The notes under the pieces were generated by a model. The model saw only the letters and a program-made list of their open reading frames with translations. It did no database searches and had not been told where the DNA came from. A program made the position numbers and the translations under genes. From contig OZ234496.1 in assembly GCA_965153455.1 (NCBI GenBank), positions 6,085,207-6,149,206 of the forward strand: a DNA stretch of 64,000 nucleotides. The letters are read 5' to 3'. Source of the stretch: Sphagnum compactum. Its lineage: Eukaryota; Bryophyta; Sphagnopsida; Sphagnales. Positions 1-12,721 of the stretch are shown here, piece by piece (within the stretch, counting starts at the first letter, position 1; each line of letters begins with the position of its first letter).

Positions 1-2046
1 TTGTGATGCAGCATAGGTGATCATCCCACAAGAGATTTAGCACGAGTGACTATGATCCCACACAATATTTAGATTTAATGGCTACAAGTTTCAAGGTAAC
101 TGTCAAAACAGCAGGAAACTAACAAAACTACCCTAAACAGTAGAAATCTGGTGAAATTTTCTTTGTGACCTGGCACCCTAAATCTTATCCAAGAGTAGTG
201 TGTGGCACATTGGAGCTAAAAACTCCTCTTAAGGTGGTTGCACCTGAGCAGCTGAGGCCAATATTTTGCACTAGTTCACCAGAAATATATACACTGGGCA
301 CAAGTAAAGCACCCTAATTTGCTATTATTTGAATATTGGCTTAGCTTGGATTTACAACTGGCTTATTCTCAGTGCCCAGGTGGACACAAATCACATAATG
401 TTCGAACTGTGACACTTCTTGGCAATCTATTTTTGAGATAAAAATTTGCCCCAAATAAGGGGATCAGTCATTTAAATTTTTTTAATATAAGTGTCACAAT
501 ACTGGCGAGTATCCCCACACAGAGTCGGTCATAATTTGACTAACTACCAATACTTTTCTCCAGTCAAAAAACCAGTAGGCATACTTGTGACAACTCGCTC
601 CTTAAAAAGGGGCGCAGTCTGGCGAATTGATATTAAGAAAAAAGGCGATTTTCGTCAGAAAGTTTGGGCAGTGTTAGCTTTTGGCGATTTTTCGCCCAAA
701 AAAAAAGGCTGGATGGGATCTTTAGTGTATGTTGTTGTTGAGAATAGGTATTAGGTACCCATTGGACAAAGTGTGGATTGATTGGGTTGTTAGCCTAATT
801 GAGTTTTCTAATCACGGGACACCTTGAAAAGTAATGCTACCTAGTACCGTATATCATACATGAACCCCTCCTGTTTTCGCTACGAAAATATGGTGCTGAC
901 GTAATAGACGTTGAACAATATATGCTGAGCAAAGATCTTGTAATGTCTGGTTACAAGGTTCGATTACACCATGGAATTCCAGAAACCACTTGTCCTCGAA
1001 TGAAGCTAAAACTTTCACCTACAAGTCGATCAATGAATCCTGCCCGCATAGGGATCTACGACGTTTAATCTTCTACGAAGTCCTTCTTTGTGAGCGTCGT
1101 GTTTCTCTATGAAGCTCCTTTCTTTGCCGTTGGGATCGTCACAGTATGGAAACGCACGAAGAACAGGAGGGAGGAAGAATGATGTAGGAAGGAGATGACC
1201 TCAATCCAAATTCTACAGTGTCAGTTTGAGCAATTCTATCTGCATAGGCAGATTAGAGTGCTGAGTTTTGAAAATTGTTTCAAATTTCCTTATTCATTAG
1301 GGGAAGTTTACTAGTCTTTGTATATTTTATGGAGAACTTGAGAGAAAGGGTATTTTTTGGGCATGCTCTAAAATAATAAAATGTTCAAAATTAGTTTAAT
1401 AATATTGAGAATATTTTAGGTACATTTAACATATATTATCATAATCTAATTCTAAGCACCCTGTTTACATTCAAATAAATTATGAAATTTACTTTGCTTT
1501 CAATAGGTTGCACCTTATATTTTTTTGCACGTCATTTGGAAAAAAAAATCAAAGCAACTTCCCTCCGCTTATTCGACTACCCTTGAATCTGCTTGGTCGA
1601 AATGGGTGGGCATTGCGGTATCAAATTTCAAAGAGATTGGGTTCTCTGTATGCTTCCCTCTCTACTTTGTTTTCAATCACCGTAAGCCATTTTCAACTAC
1701 GTCTACTAGTCAGAAGCACTGCAGTTGTAATATTTGCACAAAGCTCTGCCAATGCCACTAATTGGACAATATGAATTGTAATATAAATTTTCTCATCTCA
1801 ATTTTGCTATATTTTTCAAATGCATTTGAGTTACATTCAACAAACAAGACTTGATTAACTCAAAAGAACTGTCATTGTGACTTTCAAAGAAGTCCATTGC
1901 AGCATGCTTCCTTCAATGCTAATTTTCCACTAAAAAGTAGACAAGCTACTCTAGATCCATGAATTGCAGAATATACCTCAAAATTTGAGAACAATCACCA
2001 TAATGATTTGACGCAATCAGGAGAATGATTATTCCAAACAATTGCC
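1..2046. other. Intergenic, no supported gene
   Basis: I see no gene here. Short open frames (for example 491-754) lack recognisable motifs and lie in low-complexity sequence. Around 615-705 there are several copies of a short word of the type ggcgattttcg/ttttcgcc, and the same words recur at about 4095-4195. This suggests fragments of a shared old repeat on both sides of the desaturase gene. Confidence 0.5.
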
Positions 2047-2406
2047 TCATTGATTAGAAGTGTTTTTTCTTGCATTGAACAAGGTCCAGGACTCGTTTTT
2101 TTTTTCCACAAGAGTTTTTTCTGTCCTATTCCCGGAGTAGTCTGCAATGTCTGAGCCACTTTTCCTGGCATCGGAAATCTCTAAGGGCGGGAGACTATCA
2201 ACAAGACATACCCAGTTGTCATGTCTAGTGGGTCTCAGGTCGAACTCTTCACCATTTGACCAATCCTTCATGTCTTCAGATTAGGAATGAGGATGAATGG
2301 GACGTAGGTCATCATCGGGGTGAACACTAGAATATTTGGTGAAAGGGAAGCTTGCAAGTTTGACTTTGTTGTACCAGCTTCTACATGATCAAGAACACTC
2401 AGACTG

Positions 2407-3573
2407 TCAGAAGCTCCTGAACCAAAGGACTCCGTCAACAGCTTCACTGTCAGCCTCCACGTACGCGCATTGTTTGAAATCCCTGTAGAGGGCGAGGGGC
2501 CAGGGCGTGCTATCAAACTGATAGTACCTACCAAGAATTGGCTTAATTGCCTCGGTCGCTTCCTGGGCATGATAATGCGGCATGTTGGAAAAGATATGAT
2601 GCGCAACATGAGTATCTACGATGTGATGAAACACGGAGTTGAGAATTCCATAGTTGCGATCCACTGTGGAAAGAGCTCCCCGAAGCCAGTCCCATTCTGC
2701 GTCTTCGTAATGAGGCAAAGACGGATGCGTATGCTGCAAAAACGTGATGAGGACAAGAAAACTGTTGACAATCAGGAGCGGTACACCATACACTTTGAAT
2801 AGCCAGAGGAAGCCGTAAACAGATCCAAGCCCGTAGAGACCAAACCCTACGAGAAGCAATCCAAAATCGCTGACGATGACTTGAAACTGCTCTCGCTTGC
2901 TGTAGATAGGACTATTGGGATGGAAATGCGAAGCGAACCGCGGATACTTTCTCCCTGACAGATTGCAAACAAGATAGAGAGGCCATCCCAACAAAAGAAT
3001 GAAAGCAATCATGAGTATCCGACCCGGTGGATGCTGAAGGTACTGCATAAGTCCTCCTAGTGTTACATCCTCCATCTTCTTAGGAACGAAAACCTCATCG
3101 CGATCCGCACTACCTGTGTTACTGTGGTGTCTCCTGTGAGAATGCTTCCACGAAAAATACGGTACCAGCAGACAAGAATGGAGGACGAATCCTACAGAGT
3201 CTTCTAGCCACTGGTGGTCACTGAAAGCGTGGTGACCACATTCGTGAGCTATCACCCACACTCCCGTGGAAACGCATCCTTGCAGAGTCCAGTACACCAT
3301 CCACAGGGCCCATGATATTCCTACCACGCCCCCGGCCGCTTCCTCAGACTCCAACAACACGATGTAGCGCGTGAAGTAAAAGAAAACACCGATCAAGAAG
3401 AAGTCGACTGCCAGGTAAGAAGCCGATCTTAGAGTCGACCTTTCGAAACAGTGCGACGGAACCGCCTTCCGCAATTGGCCTATAGTGAATGGCGGCTTCG
3501 CAGTCGGGGCCCGATCCAACATCGGATTGCAACAAGTTCGGTCATCATCATCATCCCTGAAGCTTGCCCCCAT
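2407..3573 (-). CDS. FAD2: Microsomal omega-6 (delta-12) fatty acid desaturase, FAD2 type
   Basis: A complete uninterrupted frame of 388 residues, close to the usual length of about 383. The family inserts the delta-12 double bond into oleate on phosphatidylcholine in the ER, giving linoleate, with electrons from cytochrome b5. Three diiron histidine boxes are present: HECGHH at residues 110-115, HRRHH at 146-150 and HVAHH at 322-326. Hydrophobic blocks fall at about 54-74, 84-108, 186-204 and 232-280, as expected for a four-helix desaturase. The segments around boxes 1 and 2 and the C-terminal stretch AIKPILGRYYQF match FAD2 rather than FAD3 or plastid FAD6. The ATG at 3571-3573 is followed by an acidic run (DDDDD) and no transit peptide, which fits the ER. 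The C-terminus ends WFRSF, aromatic-rich like the ER-retention tails of FAD2 but not the common YNNKL. A 5'UTR intron is typical of the family; I could not place one. Confidence 0.95.
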   Translation of the reverse strand: MGASFRDDDDDRTCCNPMLDRAPTAKPPFTIGQLRKAVPSHCFERSTLRSASYLAVDFFLIGVFFYFTRYIVLLESEEAAGGVVGISWALWMVYWTLQGCVSTGVWVIAHECGHHAFSDHQWLEDSVGFVLHSCLLVPYFSWKHSHRRHHSNTGSADRDEVFVPKKMEDVTLGGLMQYLQHPPGRILMIAFILLLGWPLYLVCNLSGRKYPRFASHFHPNSPIYSKREQFQVIVSDFGLLLVGFGLYGLGSVYGFLWLFKVYGVPLLIVNSFLVLITFLQHTHPSLPHYEDAEWDWLRGALSTVDRNYGILNSVFHHIVDTHVAHHIFSNMPHYHAQEATEAIKPILGRYYQFDSTPWPLALYRDFKQCAYVEADSEAVDGVLWFRSF

Positions 3574-4540
3574 TAAGGCGTGTGTTAAGCTTCAAACTGC
3601 TTTCACTCACCCAAGCGAAGCTATTTTTAGTTCTGCAACGCAATACGATGGAGGTCCTCCGCAAGCCATAGTGCTTCTTTTTCCTCTTCTCTTTAGTAAT
3701 GTGTTCGTCTTTTCTCCTTCTCCTCTCTCTTCAGAAAAGTGTTTGAACAAAGGGCCAAGCTCTACTGTTTTGAGCAATGAGTGGCTCCTTGTTTGAATCA
3801 CCTAGTACTCTAAAACATTTCTTTTAACAAAACACAATTTAACTGCGTTAAAATCACAAACACAACCACATGCGCTCGTGAAAAATGTGGCCGTCTTCAG
3901 ACAACACTAAGCCAGCCCAGGGTTTCTTTTTCCGATTTTGTGATGTAGCCAAGGTGGCTATCATCTCCAAAGTGATTTAGCCAAATTTGGCCACATGTAC
4001 AAATATGGAAGTAGGAAAAAATCAAAATCCTTCAACATTTTTGGCTACGTACTGGAACTAATAATAAAAATATGGTGACTGGTAAAATTCTTTTTTCGAA
4101 ATCTGGCGAATTTGGGCCCTTTTTTTCATGGAAAATCCTTCCTATAGGTTGAAATCATATTTTTCAGGTAGGGATATGGCGAAAATTCGCCAGTAAAAGA
4201 AACGCTGAGTCAGCCTACTGCGTGACACGGGCAATTGTCTTCAGCGGCATGAGGGGAGCAGCATTTCTTTTGATGGGTTATATATAGCCAGAAAGCTATA
4301 TTAAAAATTAGAAGTGCTAAAATCAAATTCGTTTTGAGAATTTGAATAGCCAAAAATTCAACCAGAATTTAAGAAAAAACGCCAAAAATATTGATGGATG
4401 TTTAAAAATTTCTACTTTCATATTTAGCTTGTAGTCAAATTTGGTTAAATCTTCATCTGGATCATCGCCACTTTGACTACATTGGAAAATTGACCGAGAG
4501 ATGCATCAAAGTTGTGACAATGGAAACATCTAGCCTATTA
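3574..4540. other. FAD2 upstream flank, then intergenic
   Basis: This holds the presumed 5'UTR and promoter of the desaturase, which is transcribed leftward. I found no convincing TATA box or splice pair. The stretch at 4090-4200 repeats the ggcgaa/ttcgcc words seen near 615-705. No gene is supported. Confidence 0.4.
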
Positions 4541-4780
4541 TCTGAATTCCATCATCATTGCATTGGCGAGTTGTATTTCCGCCCATCATGGCATTGGCAA
4601 GTTCCTGCATTCCGCTCATCATTGCGTTTGGAGCTGCATGCCGCCCATCATTTTCGGTGATCTGAATTCCATCATCATTGCATTGGCGAGTTGTATTTCC
4701 GCCCATCATGGCATTGGCAAGTTCCTGCATTCCGCTCATCATTGCGTTTGGAGCTGCATGCCGCCCATCATTTTCGGTGG
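4541..4780. repeat. Tandem duplication, 2 x 120 bp with internal ~31-35 bp subunits
   Basis: Bases 4541-4660 are repeated at 4661-4780 with a single difference at the last position. The unit is 40 codons long, so the minus-strand frame (4530-4970) and the plus-strand frame (4678-5040) both stay open through it. Within each unit three degenerate subunits of about 31-35 bp share the words cattggc and ccgcccatcat, so the duplication is nested. The minus-strand translation gives a Met/Ala/Asn-rich unit containing MMSGMQELANAMMGGN. I recognise no family, and the openness may only reflect the multiple-of-three period. Confidence 0.9.
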
Positions 4781-7700
4781 CAGTTAGCAGAATCCAGCAT
4801 GATTTTCTTCCAGGTTTTTTTCCCCGGATGAGTGCTGGCGCCCGCCAGCCAATTCCAGGCGTGGAAATTGATGATGCAACCCTGCAAAACTTTATTCGCT
4901 CTCTGAATGTCATTTTCATTCTGGAAAAGATGGCCACGCGAAAGGCATTGGGTCTGCGAGTTACTAGCATCTACGAGAACGTTTTTCTGCATAGGTCTAG
5001 GTTCATTGCAGATCCCTCTATGGATATCTACACGTGGTAACTTAGGTAGTAGGTAAAGCCCAATTCTCTTAAAAAGTCAGGAGCATTGTTTTCATAATGC
5101 CCACCGTACGGGCAAAAGAAACCTCTCTCTGCGATGGGGTCTGATTACCAAAAATAAGGGTGCCTTCCCCTTACATTAAAAAAAACGAGGTGTGCTTTAC
5201 TCAAAGCCTGTGGAGAGGGTAAGTGAGCTTTACGAATATTGTAATGCCCACACAGGAAATGGACAAAAAAAATTGTCCCATAATGTGCCATGCAAATACA
5301 CAAAAAAGAAGAAGCTAATCTTTCCAAAGGTTGAGCCTATTTTTCCCTTAGGGATTTTGCAAGGATTCTCAACAAGTGCAAACTTCATCTTTTGGTTTCT
5401 CATATTTTGATTAATGCATGTTGAGCACAGGTTTTCCAGCATAAGGTTCCTGCTGGTTCCTGCTAACCTTCCCAGATGGTTGATATGCCAATACCTTCCA
5501 TTCAACCTATCAGCCTAGTAGAGGTACATGAAATCTTGAACAGGTTCTAACACTCAGTGTTAGCCAGCTCTTGGTCTTTCTAGTATACATGAAGGCATTG
5601 CTGTCAGTGCTTTCTTGTACACAATAGTCGAGGGCCCAGATACACTTCTAATTTTCCTGCACAATAAGGATAACCCATATTAGCTTATGCAAATATTTTT
5701 TGTTTTCTTACAGGAAACCTCTCACTCCAGATTGGCGAGAAAATTGCACCCTGAAAGGCGCCCTATAAATACATTGTGCTTGTCTGTCCAAGTCATTGTG
5801 AACCAATGTTGGCCAGTTCTTGGTTTTTTACAAGACTTTTTCAGGTTTGGGTCTATAGACTTTTTTTAAATCAGAAATCCCCTGATTTCAAGTCTAGGGA
5901 GCATTTTAAAAAATTGAAACCTGTCAGTTCTAGGGCCAGATCAAATTTTCTTAATCAAGAGTTTCATGTTTGAGAGGTTCAACATTTGTAAGAACCTTTG
6001 GTTTCAGGTTTAGGCCGGGGCTGGTTTTGGTTTAGTTTTAGGACGGTTCAAAAAGTTGATTTTTAAACAAATTTGATTTTCTTTGGATTTTGGAGTTCCC
6101 AAAGTTTTCCCATCATGTTCTCAAAAGGTTGTCATGGTTATCATGATTCCCAAAATGTTTTTTAACATGTTTCCAAGAATAATGTAATAGAGAACAATGT
6201 AAGAAATAATTAGCCAACAATGGTTTCCACCCACAACATATGGCGTTTACACAAATATGTTGTGATGTTGTATTGTGTAAAAACCATTTTAATACTACCA
6301 TTGGAGATGCCCTTATAAAGCTTAAAGCTAAGACTTATGACCCTAGAACCTTAGAACTTAAAGATAGGATTCTAGAACATGAAAATCCTAAACATTATCT
6401 AATTTAGAGCCCTAACCCCTACCTAACCCTAAAATTGGACCTTGCAAAAAGCCCCTTAAACTTGTCAAATCGGGTTTTTAGTCGGGTTCAAATCCATGAA
6501 CACTTAGTAGGTCTAGTTTTAAGACCAGGTCTAGGTCCATGTGAAATCATTAGGTCTAGTTTTTTATGGGTTCTACTCCCATGCTGAGTTGTCGAGTTTG
6601 GTTTTTAGACCCATGTCTAGATTTGGACCTAATGTTGATCAGGAACCCGAAATTGGTCAACACTGGAAAGAACCAATGTTGGGCGGATCTAATATTTTGG
6701 AGAGAATAGTTGGTTTTGATTTTTTTAAGAGTAAAAAAATTGGTCTGATTCTTGATTTTTTTTTTGAAAATCTGATACCCTCTTGATGTTCAGATTATTA
6801 TAAAAATAAGAGCACATTGTTTTCAAGTAGGTTTGTTTTCACCTAAATGAAGTTTGAACTGAAGAACTTTTCGAAATATATTTAAATATCAAACATAAAA
6901 TCACACTTAAATAACATATATGACTGTTTTTATTTCTTGTTCATTCATCTTAATGGTTTGAAAGTGAAGACCATTGACATGTGTAAACTTGAAATTTAAA
7001 GTTTAACTTCTCTTTTCACATGTCAAGGGTTGTGATAGTGATAATGCTTTTTAAGAGTTTTAAATCTCAGGTTCAAACCTTTAATGAGAATTGATAAGTC
7101 ATTCTATCAATTGGGGTTTTTACATACCTATACAATTATAAAAGTCGACTTTGACAAGTATTAGATTTGAACCTATGTGATATTCAAACTAGTTCTCAAA
7201 GTGCCAATTCTCACTCAAAATGAGAATAATTGATTTTCGATTTAAGATTTTCTTGAAAACTGAACTGAAAATTGGATTGAAAATTGGTGGATTGATGATA
7301 ACCGCCCAACACTAATAACAACTTGTTCATGTTTTGCCTTTGTTCTTTCGGGCATATTATCTTTTGTGTTGAATCCTTTTATATTTGTGCATGCAGTATA
7401 AATTTTGTACTCTTGACACTATTTTATTTGCAATGTATTCAACACAATTCTTGAAAGATGTCCTTCACCAAATGGTAAGTACTTTGTTGCTTGTTTGCAA
7501 TGTGTAACCCCCTTGCATTGTGATTTCAGAACATTTCAAAGCTTTTGGAAATGCCATGCTTGTTCTTGCTCAAGTATATTTCCTTTTGTTTATTGTTTGA
7601 AGAATTTGAGAAAAACATTTATTTGAACAATGCAAATGGAGAAATATACTTGTTTCTTTTGATTTAGTAATCAAATCTGATTTGGAAGAGGAGAATGGAT

Positions 7701-7972
7701 TTATGATAAAATGAAACAACATAAAAATTTAGAGTCTTATGTAATTTGAAGCATGTTAATCTCTTGTTGGTGCCTTTGTGTAGCCAAATGTAAATCCTTT
7801 TGCAATAACCTTGTTGCCAAATGCATTCCCCATGGCAACAGACATGTCATTAATGTGTTTGAGCACCCTTATTATCAATGTAACCATTCTATAGATATGT
7901 GAATATGACAAACTGCCATCCTACCTTAAGATCACCAAATCAACTCCACTTCACACAAATATTTTTAAAATA

Positions 7973-7973
<1 letters not shown>
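4781..7973. other. Intergenic, no supported gene
   Basis: No gene found. Around 6000-6680 there are degenerate repeats of ggtctag/ggtttag type words and short CCTAACCC-like runs near 6410-6435. These are too imperfect and too short to be telomeric. The sequence near 7025-7085 resembles a tRNA-derived element and is listed separately. Confidence 0.4.
7025..7085 (+). repeat. Possible tRNA-derived SINE head
   Basis: A box B-like word aggttcaaacct near 7067-7078 is preceded by a box A-like word about 35 bp upstream. No cloverleaf can be folded with confidence, so this is not a tRNA gene. It may be the promoter head of a SINE; ends and target duplications were not identified. Confidence 0.25.

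Positions 7974-8014
<41 letters not shown>
7974..8014. repeat. (TA)n(TG)n microsatellite
   Basis: A short TA run passes into about 14 perfect TG units. Confidence 0.9.
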
Positions 8015-8018
<4 letters not shown>

Positions 8019-8299
8019 GAAGGCTTGATTGTTCAGCCACAATAGAAATTAAATATACTTGAAAAAATAAAATCTAAGCATTTGTCATAGTGGGTATTGT
8101 GTGTGAAGTTCCAAAAGTGGAAAGTTAGTTTCCTGACTACACATGTGCAGGAAAATTGGGACCAGATCCTGGCCAAAGTTTTTTTAATTTGAATACTTAT
8201 ATGGTACAAGCAGGATTTTGCTTAAATTTTTTCGAAAGGTACTAACTTCCTTGACGTGGGCACAATTTTTTTTTTCATTTTTTCATACAAAATTTTGGC

Positions 8300-8370
8300 A
8301 AAATTTCACAAATAATTAGCACAATTTGCTGAATTTACATTTAAAAACAAAAAATTCCCAATTTCTTTAT
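8300..8370. repeat. Dispersed repeat fragment, copy 1
   Basis: This shares the phrase ttagcacaatt-tg-tgaatttaca and its flanks with 10410-10470 in the same orientation. It is probably the remnant of one repeat family; the type is unknown. Confidence 0.4.
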
Positions 8371-11300
8371 TGAAAGATGGCAAATTGCTTTTAGGAAAAA
8401 ACAACATTGGGTACTAAATATCGTAAAAGTGCAACAATCTCAATTTGAGCTCCGCACTACTAGTGACAATCAACCATTTTATTTTATTCTTATGTTTTCA
8501 TATGATTTTCAATAATTCACCATTATTTATTGCAATGTCAAATTTAATTTAAATTAATATACATTTCATGGACATGAAAAGACACATGTTGATTTGTTTT
8601 TTCATATTCATGTTGGTGGATAGGGGAAAAGATTGAGGTAGTTATAAAATGTAGGTAGTTATTAAAAAAGTTGGGAGATAGTTATTAAGAAAGTTAATAA
8701 ATGAAGCAATTTTTATTTTAAAAATGAAGTAGTTAGACTTAAAAATGAGATAGTTACTTTTGAAATTTTCTTGGAATGGTCCATCGACAACCAAACAAAG
8801 GATTTCAGAAAACCCCCCATATTCCAGTTTTGATTACGCATCAGTGGAATTTTGACAATTCTATGCCATATATGGGCCCTTCCATACCATGGACAAAACA
8901 ATCCTCCTTCCTGTTAAAGACACCACCTTAAGGCTTATACTAATGTCACATTGTGTTTTCTACCACACATATTGTACATCACATTGTGTTTTCCACCAGA
9001 CAAGGTGTTGTTGTGAATTGTTATGCCATGAGCTAGGAATATTGATTAATGTTGTGTGGGTATATTGTTTTTGATACATCCTTGGGTAAGGTTTTTTTTT
9101 TTTTTTTCCAATTTGTTTACCCATTGGGTTATGAGTAAAAGTATATTAACACTAAAACTTTCCATTGAGTTAATGTTTTGGTATACAAAAATCAATTTTT
9201 TGGTTAATGGGTAGGGTCCAGATACCCTCTCATCATATACCCCTTTTGAGGTAAAAAATGGGTATGCATTTTTTTAAATTTAAAATATTCACATTAATTA
9301 TTGTTTTTTTGAAAGCTCGAATACAATGTCAAAAAGGTAAGAATGCCCTATGAGGTAAGTACGAGTTAACACATATGAGTTAATTTGTGTCAAGTACATT
9401 TCTTGGAATATCTCGGTGATGTATGTAGATGAAATCCAATTTCAATCCTTCCTATGATTTTTAGATAATAACTATTAGGAATGTTTATAATATGTTTACT
9501 ATATGACTACGCCTTGCCCATTGGTTGCCATATATCATACCTGCTCTTGACAATGGGCTTTCTTGAAGTTGCCTAATATTGAAAGAAATCTGATCCTAAA
9601 TCCCCAATTTGAATATCTCAAATGAGTATCTCAATTTGCGAATGTTTTAAAAATTTTCATTATATATGTAAAAATGTGTTGGCATGCGATGGTGAAACTA
9701 TCCTAATGCAACATGAGGTTCTGATTTGAAATCCTATGTTTTGTGACTTGGAGCAAGCAGGACCAATTTCCTTTTGGGGGATTATTAAATGCTGAACCTC
9801 AATGCTAGGTGCCGTAGTTTTTATTGTGTATGTATGGTAATTACTTTGAATTCAATGCAAGTGAATGCATATTCTTGTGATCACTTGCAAACGTTCCACA
9901 AAACTTTGGACACCCAATGATTTGAAAACAGCCAAGAAATATTTGACAGTTGGCTGACATGTCATGTAATGTTAGGGCAGGTTGGGTACATTCCATGCAA
10001 TGTTAAGGAAGATTGGATGACATTTCATGTAATTTTTAAGGAATAATGTTTTGAAAAATACCCATAAAGATATTCACATGAAGGTGAAGCATATGATTGA
10101 ATAATGCGTTGACAAAAGCCAAATTAAAATCATTCAAATACATGTTATGCACATGTCCACAATCATGTTGGATACTTGAGCAACTAGTTAACTTTACACA
10201 ACTTGTTAAAATGTAGTAAAGAACAATAGGTGTATGAGTTTGGTCTAAAAGAGAGAAAAAGATGAACACCATTTTAGGAAAACTGGAATCTCCTCATTCT
10301 TGGCAATTAAGATGAGAATATGAAAACTACTTATACATCAAGCAAATGGTCCAAGAAAACAATAAAGCAGCATATTTATAGTGGAAACCAATTTTGTGAT
10401 ATCAAAAATTTAGAAATTTTCCCAAAAAGTTAGCACAATTAGTTGAATTTACACTAGAAAAACACAAATTCCAAACATTCAATTTTTGTTTGGGTCAAAA
10501 AAATAAGAAAATTTGTTGAGAAAAAAAATGGTGGCAATTTTAATGAAATGTTGTTTTGGCTGATACATAGGCATATATATAAAGTCATTCATTATGTCCC
10601 TCATCTCTCAAAATTGAAGAATCTTTCCTCTATTGTAAAGTCCAAAACTTTGAAACAGCCTTGATCATCAAAGAAGGTTTGTCTGTGCCTATAGATTGTG
10701 GCAAAAACTATTGCAAAGGATTATTCCAATTAGAGCTTTTGAAATAGTCTTCATATACGTATGTAGAAAAAGGTTTATTACCTTTTGAAATAGTTTTCAT
10801 ATGAAATACGAGGCTACTTTTCCTAAGGTGGACTATAGAAAAAAGTGACTTGTGTAGAAAAGCATTTACCACAAGTAAAGTAAGTATTGTTGATCTTGCA
10901 TGAACGACATGTTTATAATTCAAAATCCTTGACTCTGATTTAATTAGGCACAACAACTAATGCATCATCATCAAATAGCACATGTGCAATGGAAAAAACA
11001 TACTACCAACTATCTGTAATGGACTTATTTCAAAATGGAATTGGATTGTTTTGGGTGTGCTATTCTCTCACTTTTTTAGCCTTTTCCTAGGTGGGATAAG
11101 TAGCCATCTGTCAGTTCCAATTTTGGTGCGATGAATTTCACTTGTAATGTGAATTGATGATGGGGAAAACACTTGAGATATGAATCAACAATAAGACTAT
11201 GACAAAACATGGGTGCTTTCCATGGTTACATTTCACTAAATTGTCATTTTAGCAAAAGTGATAGGACGTTTATTTCACATGACCACAACAACACATGCAT

Positions 11301-11892
11301 TGTTTCAATCACATGTGATGCACATCTTGCTACACATGATCAATTAAAAGGATTTCATTTCAAATATGCTTGTGTTAAAATTTGTGGGCTAGACAAAAAT
11401 TAACTTGACCTTTAAGTATGCAAAGCACACTTTTTATTCATTGTGTTTCAGTACTGATTTTTAAAAATGTTTAAAACAATGAGAAATTATGATAATTTAA
11501 TAACATATTTATGTTATTGAACATTTAATATATGTCCTTGTCAAAGTTTTTATGAAGGCTTTGAATTTCACATTGAATGGAAGAACCTTTAAAATTATAT
11601 GTTAATTCAAGCAAAAACATGTCATGAAAAAATATTAAATTTGATTTCTGAAATATAGTTGAATTTTGAAAGAATTTATATAATTGTTTTAAAACGATTT
11701 GTCTATCTATGCCATCCAAACCTACCTTTCTAAGCCTAATTACCTCAATCTTTTCCCCTACCCTAATACATGGATATGAAAAGACAAACTAACATGTGCC
11801 TTTTCCTATCCATGTTATCTATATTAAAATAATTAAATAGACAAATCAATGTTTGGATTTCCACATGAATTCAAAATGACAAATAAAATTAC
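8371..11892. other. Intergenic AT-rich DNA, no supported gene
   Basis: Only short frames with no recognisable domain. A pyrimidine run (poly-T) lies near 9091-9106, and there is a possible degenerate tRNA-like word pair near 9680-9735. No coding signal is supported. Confidence 0.4.
10410..10470. repeat. Dispersed repeat fragment, copy 2
   Basis: Related to 8300-8370 in the same orientation, with substitutions and small gaps. Confidence 0.4.
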
Positions 11893-12060
11893 CAATAGGT
11901 TGTTATGTAATTTGATGGCTAGGGTGTTGGACATGCATCCAAAAGGTCGTGGGTTGAATCTCCATAGATGCCATGTATGGTGTGACAACGTTTATGGCCA
12001 TAATGTGTGTCATACAATTCAATGCACATTAATGGTATCGGCATATGTATTTTTGAAAAT
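11893..12060 (+). repeat. tRNA-derived SINE-like element
   Basis: The head carries a box A-like word tggctagggtg near 11917 and a box B-like word gggttgaatctcc near 11951, about 33 bp apart, as in RNA polymerase III promoters of tRNA genes and SINEs. The box B lacks the C of TTCGA. A cloverleaf cannot be completed, so a functional tRNA is unlikely. The body and 3' end are not defined. Confidence 0.45.
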
Positions 12061-12721
12061 ATGAATATTGGTGTAGTTTAAAATTTTAAAAATTATAAAC
12101 AAATTTTTTGATAAATTGAAATTGAAATTAATTTATAGAAAATCTCAAAAATATGTAAATTTTTAATTCTGATTTTTAAAATGTTATTAACAGATTTTGA
12201 CAACCATGTTTTTTCAATTTATTGAGTCTATGGCTTCAAATCATTCACCACAATTCTTGTCAGATCATGTATGTAAATCTATGCATGTGTTAATAAAACT
12301 ACCTGTTTCAAGCCTAGCCACCTGATTCTTCTCCTCTACCCACTTACATGAAAAGGCAAAACTTTGACAAACTATTTGTCAAATATCCTTAAAATCGTCC
12401 CTTCCAAATTGGAGTTTAAAATTAAAAATCTAAAGATTTATTTAGCTATTAAAATACATCCCATAATTTTCTTCAATGATTATATAGTTTATAATTATTA
12501 AATTGATTATAACCTTCCACTTTCTTTACCATTATTCTTACCTCTTTCTCATACAAGTGAAGTTGAATGATAATAAAATTTAAATTTAAAGATTTATTTA
12601 ACTACTAGAATAAATTCCATAAATCTAGAACTTTTTTCCTTGGCCATAAGGCTCTAGGAAAATATTGTTAGAAATGAAAATATTTTTAAAAAAAATTCAC
12701 ATGTGGACAATGTATATGTGG

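Noticed and set aside
491-754. 87-codon plus-strand frame
   Set aside because: Lys-rich translation of poly-A runs, alternative start codon, no motif, and words shared with a repeat at 4090-4200.
2470-2802. Plus-strand open frame of 110 codons inside FAD2
   Set aside because: It is antisense to the conserved desaturase, including box 3, and has no domain of its own.
11907-11965. A tRNA gene
   Set aside because: Box A and B words are present, but the acceptor and anticodon stems do not pair; it fits a SINE head better.
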